Assembly (NCBI GenBank): GCA_905203645.1
Contig: CAJKWP010000006.1
Coordinates: 1 to 29,685, forward strand
Reading direction: 5' to 3'
DNA: 29,685 nucleotides
Source: an uncultured Christensenella sp.
Lineage (GTDB): Bacteria; Bacillota; Clostridia; Christensenellales; UBA1242
The stretch's first letter is position 1, and the number at the start of each line of letters is the position of its first letter. Shown piece by piece: positions 15,539 to 24,426 of the stretch. A program made the position numbers and the translations under genes. The notes beneath the pieces were generated by a model. That model made no database searches. It was not told where the DNA came from and worked only from the letters and a program-made list of their open reading frames with translations.

Positions 15539-16639
15539 TTAATGTAATTTTGCAGTAAGTTCTGCATACGTTTTGTTTATAATTTCAACTGCCAAATCAA
15601 TTTCTTCCAAAGTTGTTGTTTCAAAAAAACTTATTCTTATACTTTGTTTTATTTCATCAATGCTTTTGCCCATACTTGCAAGAACCCTGTTGCCAACTTT
15701 TTTTGAAGAACATGCACTACCAGTTGAAATATACAATCCTTTGCCAGCAACTGCATTTACAAAAGTTTCGCCATTGACGCCTGCGACACGTAATGATACA
15801 ACATATGGAGATAGTTTTTGACCATTGTCAACATTTTGTATTATTCTGTCATCTAGTTTAGAAACAAGTTCATCTTTCAAACGTTGGATATAGTCCAAGT
15901 TTTGTTTGCGAGTTTCGCATGTTGCTTTGAACGCCATTATCGCTGGCAAGTTTTCCGTCCCCGAGCGCAAATTGTATTCTTGACCGCCCCCTTCGACAAT
16001 GGGTTTCAATTTTGTTTTGTTTTTGCAATACAAGGCACCAATGCCCTTGGGGCCACCAATTTTGTGAGCACTAATTGTATACATATCAAGTTGTTTTACA
16101 ATTGAAGTATCAACTTTGCAAAATGCCTGTACTCCATCACTGTGCAAAATTGCATTTGGGCAGATTTTGTTTTTCAGTTCTACAATTTTTTTAAGGTCGT
16201 TTATGACACCAGTTTCATTGCTTACGTGCATAACCGAGATAAATTTTGTGCTTGAATCAAGTGCTTGTTTCAATTTGTCAAGGTCGATTTGACCATTTGG
16301 TGCCAAAGGAACTATTTTTACATTTTTGCCTGCATTTTTAAGTGCGACTGCTTTGTTGTAAATTGATGGGTGTTCACCTTCACTCACGACAAAATTGTCA
16401 CTTACTGCCGAAAAAGCAAGATTATTCGCTTCCGTAGCACTTCCAGTGAAGATTATATTGTTATCAAAATTTACACCGAGTTTTTGGGCTATAACTTGCT
16501 TCGCTTGTCTGAGTTTGTTTGCGTTCTCCCATGCATAAACTGCTGATGGATTAAAAAATTCATCAACTGAGTATTTTATCAATTCTTCTATCGCTGTCTT
16601 GCACAATTTTGTTGTTGCAGCATTGTCTAAATAAATCAC
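15539..16639 (-). CDS. Cysteine desulfurase (NifS/IscS family), sulfur donor to ThiI
   Basis: PLP enzyme that takes sulfur from cysteine as an enzyme persulfide. 366 residues starting YLDNAATT. H90 (EGEHPS) stacks on PLP, K193 (SAHKIGGPKG) is the Schiff-base lysine, and C310 (STGSACSS) is the persulfide cysteine in a short loop. The pairing with thiI on one transcript matches the Bacillus NifZ-ThiI system, so tRNA thiolation is the likely main role; no iscU, sufBC or other cluster-assembly gene is nearby. The start is GTG 16639, fixed by the family N-terminus. No Shine-Dalgarno precedes it, and the promoter lies directly against it, so translation is probably leaderless. Confidence 0.92.
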   Translation of the reverse strand: MIYLDNAATTKLCKTAIEELIKYSVDEFFNPSAVYAWENANKLRQAKQVIAQKLGVNFDNNIIFTGSATEANNLAFSAVSDNFVVSEGEHPSIYNKAVALKNAGKNVKIVPLAPNGQIDLDKLKQALDSSTKFISVMHVSNETGVINDLKKIVELKNKICPNAILHSDGVQAFCKVDTSIVKQLDMYTISAHKIGGPKGIGALYCKNKTKLKPIVEGGGQEYNLRSGTENLPAIMAFKATCETRKQNLDYIQRLKDELVSKLDDRIIQNVDNGQKLSPYVVSLRVAGVNGETFVNAVAGKGLYISTGSACSSKKVGNRVLASMGKSIDEIKQSIRISFFETTTLEEIDLAVEIINKTYAELTAKLH

Positions 16640-16645
16640 AGACTA

Positions 16646-16674
16646 AAAGTATCAATTTTTTGCAAAAATGTCAA
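16646..16674 (-). promoter_or_regulatory. Promoter of the cysteine desulfurase-thiI operon, probably leaderless
   Basis: On the minus strand a perfect TTGACA (16674-16669) is followed after 17 bp by TACTTT (16651-16646), or after 15 bp by the better GATACT. Either puts the transcription start at or within 2 nt of the GTG start codon at 16639. Confidence 0.55.
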
Positions 16675-16775
16675 TAGATTTGCCATAAAAGCACCAGTTT
16701 TATTATGCTTACGCATAGGAATGTTGTTTTGAGTGTAAAATGATTGTTAAAAATTTAATTTTTCGTGTTTTTAGT

Positions 16776-16804
16776 TTGAAAAATAGCTTTTTTTATGGTA
16801 GAAT
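16776..16804 (+). promoter_or_regulatory. Promoter of pheST
   Basis: TTGAAA (16776-16781), 17 bp, TAGAAT (16799-16804). The start near 16811 leaves a leader of about 28 nt before ATG 16839, with no room for a T-box or an attenuator. A small TATGC/GCATA repeat (16704-16717) lies further upstream in the divergent gap. Confidence 0.7.
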
Positions 16805-16838
16805 AATCAATGTAGTTTTAACTTAAAGGGACTTGATT

Positions 16839-17867
16839 ATGGAATCAATAGAACAAATCAAACAAGCACTTGAAAATGAATTATTGGCAGTGAACAATGC
16901 TGAAAGTTTGGACAATTTAAGGGTGAAATACTTGGGCAAAAAGGGCGCGATTACCATGCTTATGCCAAAGATTAAAGAATTGCCAAACGAACTTAAAAAA
17001 GAGTTTGGTCAAGCAATCAACAGCGTCAAAAAGTATGCTGAAAATTCAATTGAGCAACTCAAAGAAAAGATTGAGTCAAAACGTATTGAACAAAAACTTG
17101 CGACTCAAGAAAAAATCGATATAACTTTGCCAGTTGATACAAATCTTGGTTCTTTACACCCAAGAACCATTTTGCAAAAAGAAATTGAAGATATCTTTGT
17201 TGGAATGGGCTTTAACGTTGAAGATGGCAGAGAAATTGAAACTGAATACAATAATTTTGACGCAGTTAACGTGCCACACAATCACCCTGCTCGTGACATG
17301 CAAGATACATTTTGGCTTGACAATGGCGAACTTTTGAAAACTCAGACTTCTGCCGCTCAAAACAGAATTTTGAAAAAATACAACGGACCTTTGAAAGCCA
17401 TATTCCCTGGCAGATGTTTCAGAAATGAAGCACTTGACCATTCACATGAAAATACTTTTTTCCAAATTGAAGGCATTTTGGTTGACGAAAATGTGTCAGT
17501 AGCAAACTTGATATTCTTTATGAAAAAGATGTTGAGCGAACTTTTCAAAAAGGACATAAAAATACGACTTCGCCCCGGCTTTTTCCCTTTTGTGGAACCT
17601 GGATTTGAAATGGATGCTTGCTGCACATTTTGTGGTGGCAAAGGTTGCAGTGTTTGCAAAAATTCTGGCTGGTTAGAACTTTGCCCATGCGGAATGATTC
17701 ATCCAAAAGTTTTGCAAGAAGCAGGTATTGACAGCGAAAAATATTGTGGATTTGCTTTTGGACTTGGTTTTGACAGGCTTGTTATGCTTCAATCAGGAAT
17801 TGATGATATAAGACTTTTAAACAGTGGCAATTTGAAAGTATTGAAACAATTTAAGCCAGAAGTGTAA
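16839..17867 (+). CDS. pheS: Phenylalanyl-tRNA synthetase alpha subunit
   Basis: Catalytic subunit of the alpha2-beta2 enzyme that charges tRNA-Phe. 342 residues. It has an N-terminal coiled coil (about 1-85), then the class II core: LHPRTILQKEIEDIF (motif 1 region), FPGRCFRNEALDHSHENTFF (motif 2) and FAFGLGFDRLVML (motif 3). A cysteine knuckle is present at C262, C265, C270 and C273 (spacing 2-4-2), followed by C282 and C284 (LCPCGM), where many homologues have LGAGM or LGCGM. ATG 16839 is chosen over TTG 16833 because AAAGGGA (16825-16831) is 7 nt upstream. pheT follows after 17 bp. Confidence 0.97.
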   Translation: MESIEQIKQALENELLAVNNAESLDNLRVKYLGKKGAITMLMPKIKELPNELKKEFGQAINSVKKYAENSIEQLKEKIESKRIEQKLATQEKIDITLPVDTNLGSLHPRTILQKEIEDIFVGMGFNVEDGREIETEYNNFDAVNVPHNHPARDMQDTFWLDNGELLKTQTSAAQNRILKKYNGPLKAIFPGRCFRNEALDHSHENTFFQIEGILVDENVSVANLIFFMKKMLSELFKKDIKIRLRPGFFPFVEPGFEMDACCTFCGGKGCSVCKNSGWLELCPCGMIHPKVLQEAGIDSEKYCGFAFGLGFDRLVMLQSGIDDIRLLNSGNLKVLKQFKPEV

Positions 17868-17884
17868 GTGTAAAGGAGAAACAA

Positions 17885-20242
17885 ATGTATATTTCTTTAA
17901 ATTGGATAAAAGATTTTGTAAATCTTGACGGAATTGACAGCCAAACATTGACAAAAAGATTTTTGCTCTCCACTGCAGAAATTGAAGATGTTATCACAAA
18001 AGGCAGTGACATAAAAAATGTAGTTTTGGGAAAAATTGAATCTGTTGAAAATCACCCAAACTCTGACCATTTGCACATCTTGAAAGTAAACAATGGTACT
18101 GAGTCTGTTCAAGTTGTGTGTGGTGCCCCAAACGTACGTGAAGGTATGATAACTGCTTTTGCTCAACTTGGTGGCATGGTATGTGGTCACAAAATAAACA
18201 AAGCAAAGATTGCTGGTGTTGAAAGTTTTGGTATGTGTTGCAGTGAAGCTGAACTTGGCATTGGAAGTGATGACAACGGGATTATGGATATCGTCACTGA
18301 CTTTCCTTTGGGAACTGACTTGAAAGAAGTTTACCCTATTGATGATACTATTCTGGAAATTGACAACAAGTCACTTACAAACCGCCCTGACCTTTGGGGA
18401 CATTATGGTCTTGCAAGGGAGTTTTCTGCTATTTTCAATCGTGAACTCAAACCACTTGATGTTGAAGATTTATCTGCTTTTGACAATTTGCCAAAGCTTG
18501 ACATACAAGTAGAAGATAAAAATTGTTTCAGATACAGTGGTATCAGTGTAAAAAATGTGTTCTCTCACAAAAGTGACATGAAGACAAAAATTCGTCTTGC
18601 ATACTGCGGAATGCGTGATATAAATTTGCTTGCAGACATGACAAATTATTTGATGTTGGAACTTGGTCAACCTATGCATGCTTTTGATAACGAATTGGTA
18701 AAAGGCATCAAAGTAAAAAGTGCAAAAAAAGACACCAAAATTTTAACTCTTGAAGACGAAGAACACGTTGTTCCAGAAAATTCTGTTCTTATTTGCAATG
18801 AAAACAGCGAACCGGTTGCAGTCGCTGGAATTAAAGGCGGAAAACTCAGTGGTATATCTGACAAAACAACTTCTGTACTTTTTGAAAGTGCTTGTTTTGA
18901 TTGCGCAAGTATCAGAAAAACAGGTACTGCTATTGGATTGAAAACTGATGCTTCGCAAAGATATGAAAAATCTTTGGATCCCGAAATGACAACACTTGCT
19001 TTGGCACGTTTGGTACATTTGTTGAAACAACAATGTCCTCAAATTTGTGTCACATCTTCCCTTACAGATGTCTATACAAAAAAATATCCTGCAATTGATA
19101 TAAAAATAGATTTGGAATTTATACAAAAAAGAATAGGCGTCGAAATTAACAAAAATCAAGTTCTGAATATTTTGAAAGGGCTTGGCTTTGGTGTAACAGA
19201 ACAAAACAATTTATTTGATGTTACAGTGCCATCGTACCGTGCAACAAAAGATATATCAATAAAAGAAGATTTGATTGAAGAAATCGCAAGAATGTATGGA
19301 TATGACAACATCCAACCACAAAGTCTTAAATTTGAAATCGAAACATCAAATCGTGATTTGAGCGAATACAACACAAAATACTTGTTGGCAACAAAATACG
19401 GCTTGAGTGAAGTTCATTCGCATTTGTGGAACTTTGAAGATTTCAATTCCAGTGTTGGAATAAAATCCCCTTCATACGTGTCATTGGTTGATTCATCAAA
19501 CAGTGGACAGGCAGGCATTCGCAGTGCAATCACCCCTACTCTTTTGAAATTTTTCAGCGAAAACAAAAACAATTTTGACAAAATTGGAATGTTTGAAATT
19601 GGAAGAGTTTGCAGCGGATTGGAACAAGATAAACATGCTGTTGAAACCCGTAAACTTGCAATTCTTTACGCAGAGAACAAAGGTGATGAAAAAAATGTTT
19701 ATTTCAATTTGAAAAAATATCTTTGTGATATTTGTCAAGTCGTTTTCAAAACAAAGTTTGAACTTTCAAATGAACCAACAAATCAAATTTTCAACCAAGA
19801 AAATTCAGTTTGTATTTATACTGATGGCAAAAAAACTGGTGAGTTTGGACTTGTGTCACCTTCGATAATATCAAAGATAGACAAAAAATGGATCGTAGGT
19901 GTTATGGAAATTGATTTTGATGCCCTTTCTCAAAGCCAAAAAGTTGAAAGAAAAATTCAAAAGATTTCAAAATATCAAAGCGTATCACTCGATTTTACTT
20001 TCAAAGTTCCTGCAGAAACTACCTACAAAGACTTCCAAAACATTTTGGATAATTTCAAAGCTCGTTTAAATATGTCTTATTCACTTAAAGATATCTTCAA
20101 AAAACCTGGTCAAAGCGATGCTTGGACATTCAATTTTGTTATTTCTTCAAATGACAGAACTTTGACAAGTGAGGATATAGAAAAATTTTCGACAAGACTT
20201 TTAAATGCAATGAAGGAAAATAACATTGAATTGAAATCATAA
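17885..20242 (+). CDS. pheT: Phenylalanyl-tRNA synthetase beta subunit
   Basis: Structural and editing subunit of PheRS, full length at 785 residues. The N-terminal EMAP-like tRNA-binding domain has VLGKIESVENHPNSDHL and VVCGAPNVREGM (about 40-150). The B3/B4 editing domain contains MRDINLLADMTNYLMLELG and GQPMHAFD, and the B5 domain DVTVPSYRATKDISIKEDL with IEEIARMYGYDN. A catalytic-like core and the C-terminal ferredoxin-fold anticodon-binding domain (about 695-785, starting SKYQSVSLDFTF) complete it. Ribosome site AAAGGAGA (17872-17879) gives normal spacing to ATG 17885. It is the last gene of the operon, before a strong terminator. Confidence 0.97.
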   Translation: MYISLNWIKDFVNLDGIDSQTLTKRFLLSTAEIEDVITKGSDIKNVVLGKIESVENHPNSDHLHILKVNNGTESVQVVCGAPNVREGMITAFAQLGGMVCGHKINKAKIAGVESFGMCCSEAELGIGSDDNGIMDIVTDFPLGTDLKEVYPIDDTILEIDNKSLTNRPDLWGHYGLAREFSAIFNRELKPLDVEDLSAFDNLPKLDIQVEDKNCFRYSGISVKNVFSHKSDMKTKIRLAYCGMRDINLLADMTNYLMLELGQPMHAFDNELVKGIKVKSAKKDTKILTLEDEEHVVPENSVLICNENSEPVAVAGIKGGKLSGISDKTTSVLFESACFDCASIRKTGTAIGLKTDASQRYEKSLDPEMTTLALARLVHLLKQQCPQICVTSSLTDVYTKKYPAIDIKIDLEFIQKRIGVEINKNQVLNILKGLGFGVTEQNNLFDVTVPSYRATKDISIKEDLIEEIARMYGYDNIQPQSLKFEIETSNRDLSEYNTKYLLATKYGLSEVHSHLWNFEDFNSSVGIKSPSYVSLVDSSNSGQAGIRSAITPTLLKFFSENKNNFDKIGMFEIGRVCSGLEQDKHAVETRKLAILYAENKGDEKNVYFNLKKYLCDICQVVFKTKFELSNEPTNQIFNQENSVCIYTDGKKTGEFGLVSPSIISKIDKKWIVGVMEIDFDALSQSQKVERKIQKISKYQSVSLDFTFKVPAETTYKDFQNILDNFKARLNMSYSLKDIFKKPGQSDAWTFNFVISSNDRTLTSEDIEKFSTRLLNAMKENNIELKS

Positions 20243-20257
20243 GATAAAAAAACACCA

Positions 20258-20290
20258 AAAAAACCTCTTATCACTGATAAGAGGTTTTTT
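20258..20290. terminator. Bidirectional terminator after pheT and the HD-domain gene
   Basis: A perfect 15-bp stem (20258-20272 with 20276-20290), CCTCTTATC, loop ACT, GATAAGAGG, flanked by six A on the left and six T on the right. It can stop both pheST and the converging asp23-to-HD operon. Confidence 0.92.
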
Positions 20291-20385
20291 ATTTATTTTT
20301 AAAAGATTTTTTATATTCTAATTTACAGAAAAACACAATATATTGATAAACTATTGAAATCCATTGACAGTGTATTGTGTTGTTA

Positions 20386-20973
20386 TCAATTTGAAATCTG
20401 TTCATCAAGATATGTCGCTTCGATGTCAGAAACATGGAAAAGTAATGCTGTTGGATAAGAGTAAAACACATCTGACAAAGCATAACTTCCACCCTGAACT
20501 CTTAAATCAAATGCACCCATGTGCCAGTTTATAATCATTGCTTCTTCACGCGTAAGCCTTATAAACCCATTGATTATGTACACAGATTTTTCGCCGTGAC
20601 CATAAGGCAATTTGTCATCAACTGAAAAATATGGTTTTTGAATCCATTGTCCGTCAACCTTTACATTTTTGAAATCTTCTTTGTAAGTATTTACTTTGCA
20701 AATATCATGCAAAAGTCCGCAAATAGCGATGGACTCATCACTTATAAAATTTTTATAATTTTCACCCCATTCATCAATTAAATTTTTTTTGAAGCGTTTA
20801 AAAACATTTATACTGTGAATACACAATCCACCTTTTATATTTGAATGGAATCTTGTACTTGCTGGTGCTTGGAAAAAATCGCTTTTCATCAAAAAATCAA
20901 GCAATTCTTTGCTTCCATCTCTTGTTATATATGTGTTGAAAATTTCAATAAATTCTTTTACTTTATCTTCCAT
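20386..20973 (-). CDS. HD-domain phosphohydrolase-like protein
   Basis: About 195 residues with the metal-binding HD signature: a first histidine in GGLCIHSINVFKRF, the HD pair in AICGLLHDICKVN, then GHGEKS and INWHMG, which supply further histidines. The pattern marks a nucleotide or nucleic-acid phosphohydrolase, but the substrate cannot be read from the sequence. The frame opens at GTG 20979, but ATG 20973 is preferred because AGG lies 5 nt before it. It starts 6 bp after the proS stop and its ribosome site overlaps that stop, so it should be translationally coupled to proS. It is the last gene of the asp23 operon. The 95 bp beyond it hold only interleaved short inverted repeats before the shared terminator. 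Confidence 0.8.
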   Translation of the reverse strand: MEDKVKEFIEIFNTYITRDGSKELLDFLMKSDFFQAPASTRFHSNIKGGLCIHSINVFKRFKKNLIDEWGENYKNFISDESIAICGLLHDICKVNTYKEDFKNVKVDGQWIQKPYFSVDDKLPYGHGEKSVYIINGFIRLTREEAMIINWHMGAFDLRVQGGSYALSDVFYSYPTALLFHVSDIEATYLDEQISN

Positions 20974-20979
20974 AATCAC

Positions 20980-22695
20980 CTATTCAAGTTCACTGTAAAG
21001 GTTTTTGATAATTTCATCCAACTTTGTGCGCAAATCTTCAATTTTCACCATTTGTGTTTCTTTTGTGCTTCTTATTGTTATTTCAACCATGTTTTCTTGC
21101 AATGATCTTGGACTTACAACAACCCTTACAGGTATTCCCATAAGTTCACTGTCTGCAAATTTTACACCAGTTGAGCAATCACGGTCATCAAACAACACTT
21201 CATATTTTTGTGACAAAACGTTGTACAAATCATTGGCGGTTTCAGCCACTTTTTCGTCAGACATTCTAAGTGCCGACAAAATAATTTGCCAAGGTGCAAT
21301 ACTTATTGGCCAAATAATACCCTTGTCATCATGACTTTCTTCTGCAACACATGCCAAAGCCCTTCCAACACCAATTCCATAGCATCCCATAATAGGATTA
21401 AATTCCTTTCCGTTTCTGTCATGGACCTTCATGTTCATTGTTTCGGTATATTTTGTTCCAAGTTGGAATATTTGTCCTACTTCTACACCACGGCTGAGTA
21501 TGATCTTTCCAGTTTTGCATTTTGGACAAATTTGACCTTCATAAATTGTAGCCAAATCATAAAATTTGTCCACTTTGACGTCGCGTTCAAAAGAAAAGTT
21601 TACAAGGTGATAATTTGGTTTGTTTGCACCAACTATTGTGTTCTTGCACCCCTCAAGTGACTTGTCCACAAGAACAATGACGTTTTCAGGCAAGTCTTTT
21701 GGTCCAATATTGCCTACATTCAATCCAGACTTTTTGTCAATTTCGGCTTCTACAACTTCTTGTTTCAAAACATTTCTGACTTTTATTGGATTTACTTCCA
21801 AATCACCACGAACAAATATAACAACATATTGTTTTGTATTTACTGCATACAAAACAACTGCCTTGCAACAGTCAACACTTTTTACACCAAACATTTCGCA
21901 TATATCTTCAATTGTTTTTGCGTCTTTTGTGTCAATTTCTTCAAGTGGCAATTCTTGTTTGTCAAATTTTGTTGTTACGCATTCAGCAATTTCGCTGTTT
22001 GCTTCGTAATCGCAATGGTCGCATACAGCCAAAGTGTCCTCTCCTACTTCATTTAAAAGCATAAATTCATTACTTTTATTACCACCCATCATGCCACTGT
22101 CAGACTCTACGCAAATTACTCTTTTCATACCAATACGTTTGAAAATGCGAACATAAGCATCATGCATTCTGTCATAATATTTTTGCAGATCTTCATAACT
22201 TTCATGGAATGAATATGCGTCTTTCATAGTAAATTCTTTTACCCTTATAAGTCCAGCCCTTGCTCTTGGTTCGTCACGCAATTTTGTTTGGAATTGATAA
22301 ATCATAAATGGCAACTGGTCATAACTTTTTGCAATATTGCGTGCCATTTGCACGGATGCTTCTTCATGAGTCATTCCAAGAACCATATTATGTCCTGTTC
22401 TGTCCTTCAATCTGAACATTTCATTGCCAATAGATGAATATCTTCCACTTTCTTGCCAAAGTTCACTTGGCATCAAAACAGGAAACAAAACTTCTTGTCC
22501 GTCAACTTTGTTCATTTCTTCACGAATAATATTTACTATTTTTTGCTGAACACGCATTGCTGGTGGCAACAGTGAATAAATACCACTATATACTTGTTTT
22601 ATAAATCCGCCACGAACAAGATATTCGTTGCCTTTTGTATTCACTCCATTTGGAGTTTCCTTTATTCTTTCACTTAATAACTTAGATATTTTCAT
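20980..22695 (-). CDS. proS: Prolyl-tRNA synthetase, bacterial type with editing domain
   Basis: Charges tRNA-Pro. About 571 residues, the size of the bacterial form with an inserted editing domain. The class II core has YSLLPPAMRVQQK (motif 1 region), RDEPRARAGLIRVKEFTMKD (motif 2) and GCYGIGVGRALACVAE (motif 3). Between motifs 2 and 3 lies a YbaK-like insertion (about 225-405) that clears mischarged Ala-tRNA. The C-terminal anticodon-binding domain follows (about 465-571). ATG 22695 is chosen over ATG 22701 or GTG 22704 because AGGTG lies 6 nt before it. The start overlaps the end of xseB by 14 bp, which implies translational coupling. Confidence 0.95.
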   Translation of the reverse strand: MKISKLLSERIKETPNGVNTKGNEYLVRGGFIKQVYSGIYSLLPPAMRVQQKIVNIIREEMNKVDGQEVLFPVLMPSELWQESGRYSSIGNEMFRLKDRTGHNMVLGMTHEEASVQMARNIAKSYDQLPFMIYQFQTKLRDEPRARAGLIRVKEFTMKDAYSFHESYEDLQKYYDRMHDAYVRIFKRIGMKRVICVESDSGMMGGNKSNEFMLLNEVGEDTLAVCDHCDYEANSEIAECVTTKFDKQELPLEEIDTKDAKTIEDICEMFGVKSVDCCKAVVLYAVNTKQYVVIFVRGDLEVNPIKVRNVLKQEVVEAEIDKKSGLNVGNIGPKDLPENVIVLVDKSLEGCKNTIVGANKPNYHLVNFSFERDVKVDKFYDLATIYEGQICPKCKTGKIILSRGVEVGQIFQLGTKYTETMNMKVHDRNGKEFNPIMGCYGIGVGRALACVAEESHDDKGIIWPISIAPWQIILSALRMSDEKVAETANDLYNVLSQKYEVLFDDRDCSTGVKFADSELMGIPVRVVVSPRSLQENMVEITIRSTKETQMVKIEDLRTKLDEIIKNLYSELE

Positions 22696-22888
22696 TTTCA
22701 TCACCTTTTAACATTTGTATTTTAATTTGTGCTTGTTTCAAAATTTCTTCACAAGATTTTACCAAATCAGTTGCTTGCTCAAAAAGTTGCATACCTTCTT
22801 CAAGCGTAGTATTTTCGTCTTCCAATTTTGCAATTATTTCTTCCAGTTGTTTGTTTGCTTGTTCAAAATCTATTGTTTTAATTTCCAT
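22682..22888 (-). CDS. xseB: Exodeoxyribonuclease VII small subunit
   Basis: 68-residue helical protein with the family pattern: FEQANKQLEEIIAKLED, then LEEGMQLFEQATDLVKSCEEIL and QAQIKIQ. Several copies assemble with XseA to form exonuclease VII, which degrades single-stranded DNA. ATG 22888 is preferred because AAGG is 7 nt upstream; ATG 22894 forms an ATGA overlap with the xseA stop and is possible. It lies between xseA and proS and overlaps the latter by 14 bp. Confidence 0.93.
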   Translation of the reverse strand: MEIKTIDFEQANKQLEEIIAKLEDENTTLEEGMQLFEQATDLVKSCEEILKQAQIKIQMLKGDENENI

Positions 22889-22890
22889 TA

Positions 22891-24054
22891 TCATACCTTC
22901 TTTGCAGTTATTTTACCATCTTTGAATATGATATCAAAGCAATTATCATCAATTTTTTCGCTTGAAACGACAGCATGACCATTTTGTTGAATTTTTGCAT
23001 ATCCACGTTCAAGCATCGCTACTGGATTGAGTTTTGAAAGCAGTATTTTTTTGTTTTTCAAAGCATCTTCTTTCATCTTTATTGCCAAATAAATTGCTTT
23101 TTTCAATCTTGCTTTTTGATTTTCAAATTTTATATTTTGGCACTTTACAAGTTTTGTCATAAAGTACGTTATTCGCATTATTTTGTTGTCGAGTAAATAA
23201 GATTTTTTGTTCAAAAATGAAATTATTTTCGACTGAATTGAAAATTTGTTTGATTGAATTTTTTGATACAATTCCATAACGTCTTTTGTGACAAATTCTG
23301 CTGCAACACTTGGAGTTGATGCACGCACATCGGCAACAAAATCTATGATTGTAAAATCAACTTCGTGTCCTACTGCAGAGATTATAGGTTTTTTACTTTC
23401 AAAAACAGTGCGAGCAAGTTTTTCATCGTTGAAACACGACAAATCCTCTGCACTTCCACCGCCACGAGCTACTATTATTACGTCGACGTCAGTTTTGTTT
23501 AATTGATTTATTCCTTTTATAATTGTTTGTTCAGCACCCTTTCCTTGCACTCTTGCTGGATGGACTACAAGTTCTACAAAAGGATTTCGACGAGAAGTAA
23601 CGTTTATTATGTCTTGAAGTACTGCACCTTCTTTTGAAGTAACAACACCAATTTTTTTTATGTTGCTCGGCAAATGTTTTTTGTTTTTTGCATCAAACAA
23701 TCCTTCTTTTTCCAATTTTTCTTTCAAAAGCAAAAATTGAAGATACAATTCACCTTTGCCAATTTGACTTATTCTGAAAACATTGAAACTCAATTTTCCA
23801 GTTTTTGTATAAAAGTTTGGACTGCCGATAATTATTACTTTTTCGCCATCAGAAAGTGGAGGCTGATTGTAACCAAAAAAGACGCATTGCAATGATGACA
23901 AGTCGTCTTTGATTGTAAAGTACGCATTCCCACGGATAAGTGAAAAGCCGCTTATTTCACCATAAATACTCATGCCATGCAAAAATTCTTCTGCATCAAA
24001 AATTTGCTTTATATAAGTGCAAAATTGCGTAACTGAAATACTGTTATTTTCCAT
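22891..24054 (-). CDS. xseA: Exodeoxyribonuclease VII large subunit
   Basis: Catalytic subunit of exonuclease VII. 387 residues, at the short end of the family (E. coli about 456), mainly because of a shorter C-terminal coiled region. It has an N-terminal OB-fold (about 1-95, IYGEISGFSLIRGNAYFTI and LQCVFFGYN). The catalytic domain shows IGVVTSKEGAVLQDI, VARGGGSAEDLSCFNDE, VGHEVDFTIIDFVAD and RASTPSVAAE. A helical region and a C-terminal segment (NPVAMLERGYAKI) complete it. No Shine-Dalgarno precedes ATG 24054, which lies 3 bp after the nusB stop, so re-initiation by ribosomes leaving nusB is likely. Confidence 0.95.
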   Translation of the reverse strand: MENNSISVTQFCTYIKQIFDAEEFLHGMSIYGEISGFSLIRGNAYFTIKDDLSSLQCVFFGYNQPPLSDGEKVIIIGSPNFYTKTGKLSFNVFRISQIGKGELYLQFLLLKEKLEKEGLFDAKNKKHLPSNIKKIGVVTSKEGAVLQDIINVTSRRNPFVELVVHPARVQGKGAEQTIIKGINQLNKTDVDVIIVARGGGSAEDLSCFNDEKLARTVFESKKPIISAVGHEVDFTIIDFVADVRASTPSVAAEFVTKDVMELYQKIQSNKFSIQSKIISFLNKKSYLLDNKIMRITYFMTKLVKCQNIKFENQKARLKKAIYLAIKMKEDALKNKKILLSKLNPVAMLERGYAKIQQNGHAVVSSEKIDDNCFDIIFKDGKITAKKV

Positions 24055-24057
24055 ATT

Positions 24058-24426
24058 TTATTTTAAAATTTCTTTAAGTAATCCATTTATAAACGAAGGA
24101 CTTTTTTCTGTTGAATAAATTTTTGCAAGTTCCAAAATTTCATTTATTTCGACAGCTTTTGGAACAGAAAAATAAATATTTTCAGTCAAAGCCAACAAAA
24201 TCAATGCCAAGTCAATTTTGTAAAGACGTTCCATTTCATAACCTCTCAAATTTTCCTTTATGCTGTTTGAGATTTGAATTTTATTTTGTTGATATGCATT
24301 CAAAATTTGCTGTGCGTATTCATTTTCTTCATCGTTTAAAGATTCGTCTTTCTCAAAGGAATTGTCAATATCAAAAAGGTTTTGATATATAAGTTTGAAT
24401 GCATAATCCCTTGATTTTCTTCTCAT
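24058..24426 (-). CDS. nusB: Transcription antitermination factor NusB
   Basis: Small all-helical RNA-binding protein that joins NusE (ribosomal S10) on boxA RNA during rRNA transcription. 122 residues with the family pattern: RRKSRDYAFKLIYQ at the N-terminus, LYKIDLALILLALTE in the middle, and VEINEILELAKIYSTEKS with FINGLLKEIL at the end. ATG overlaps the asp23 stop as ATGA, and GAGGAAA lies within the end of asp23. Confidence 0.94.
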   Translation of the reverse strand: MRRKSRDYAFKLIYQNLFDIDNSFEKDESLNDEENEYAQQILNAYQQNKIQISNSIKENLRGYEMERLYKIDLALILLALTENIYFSVPKAVEINEILELAKIYSTEKSPSFINGLLKEILK

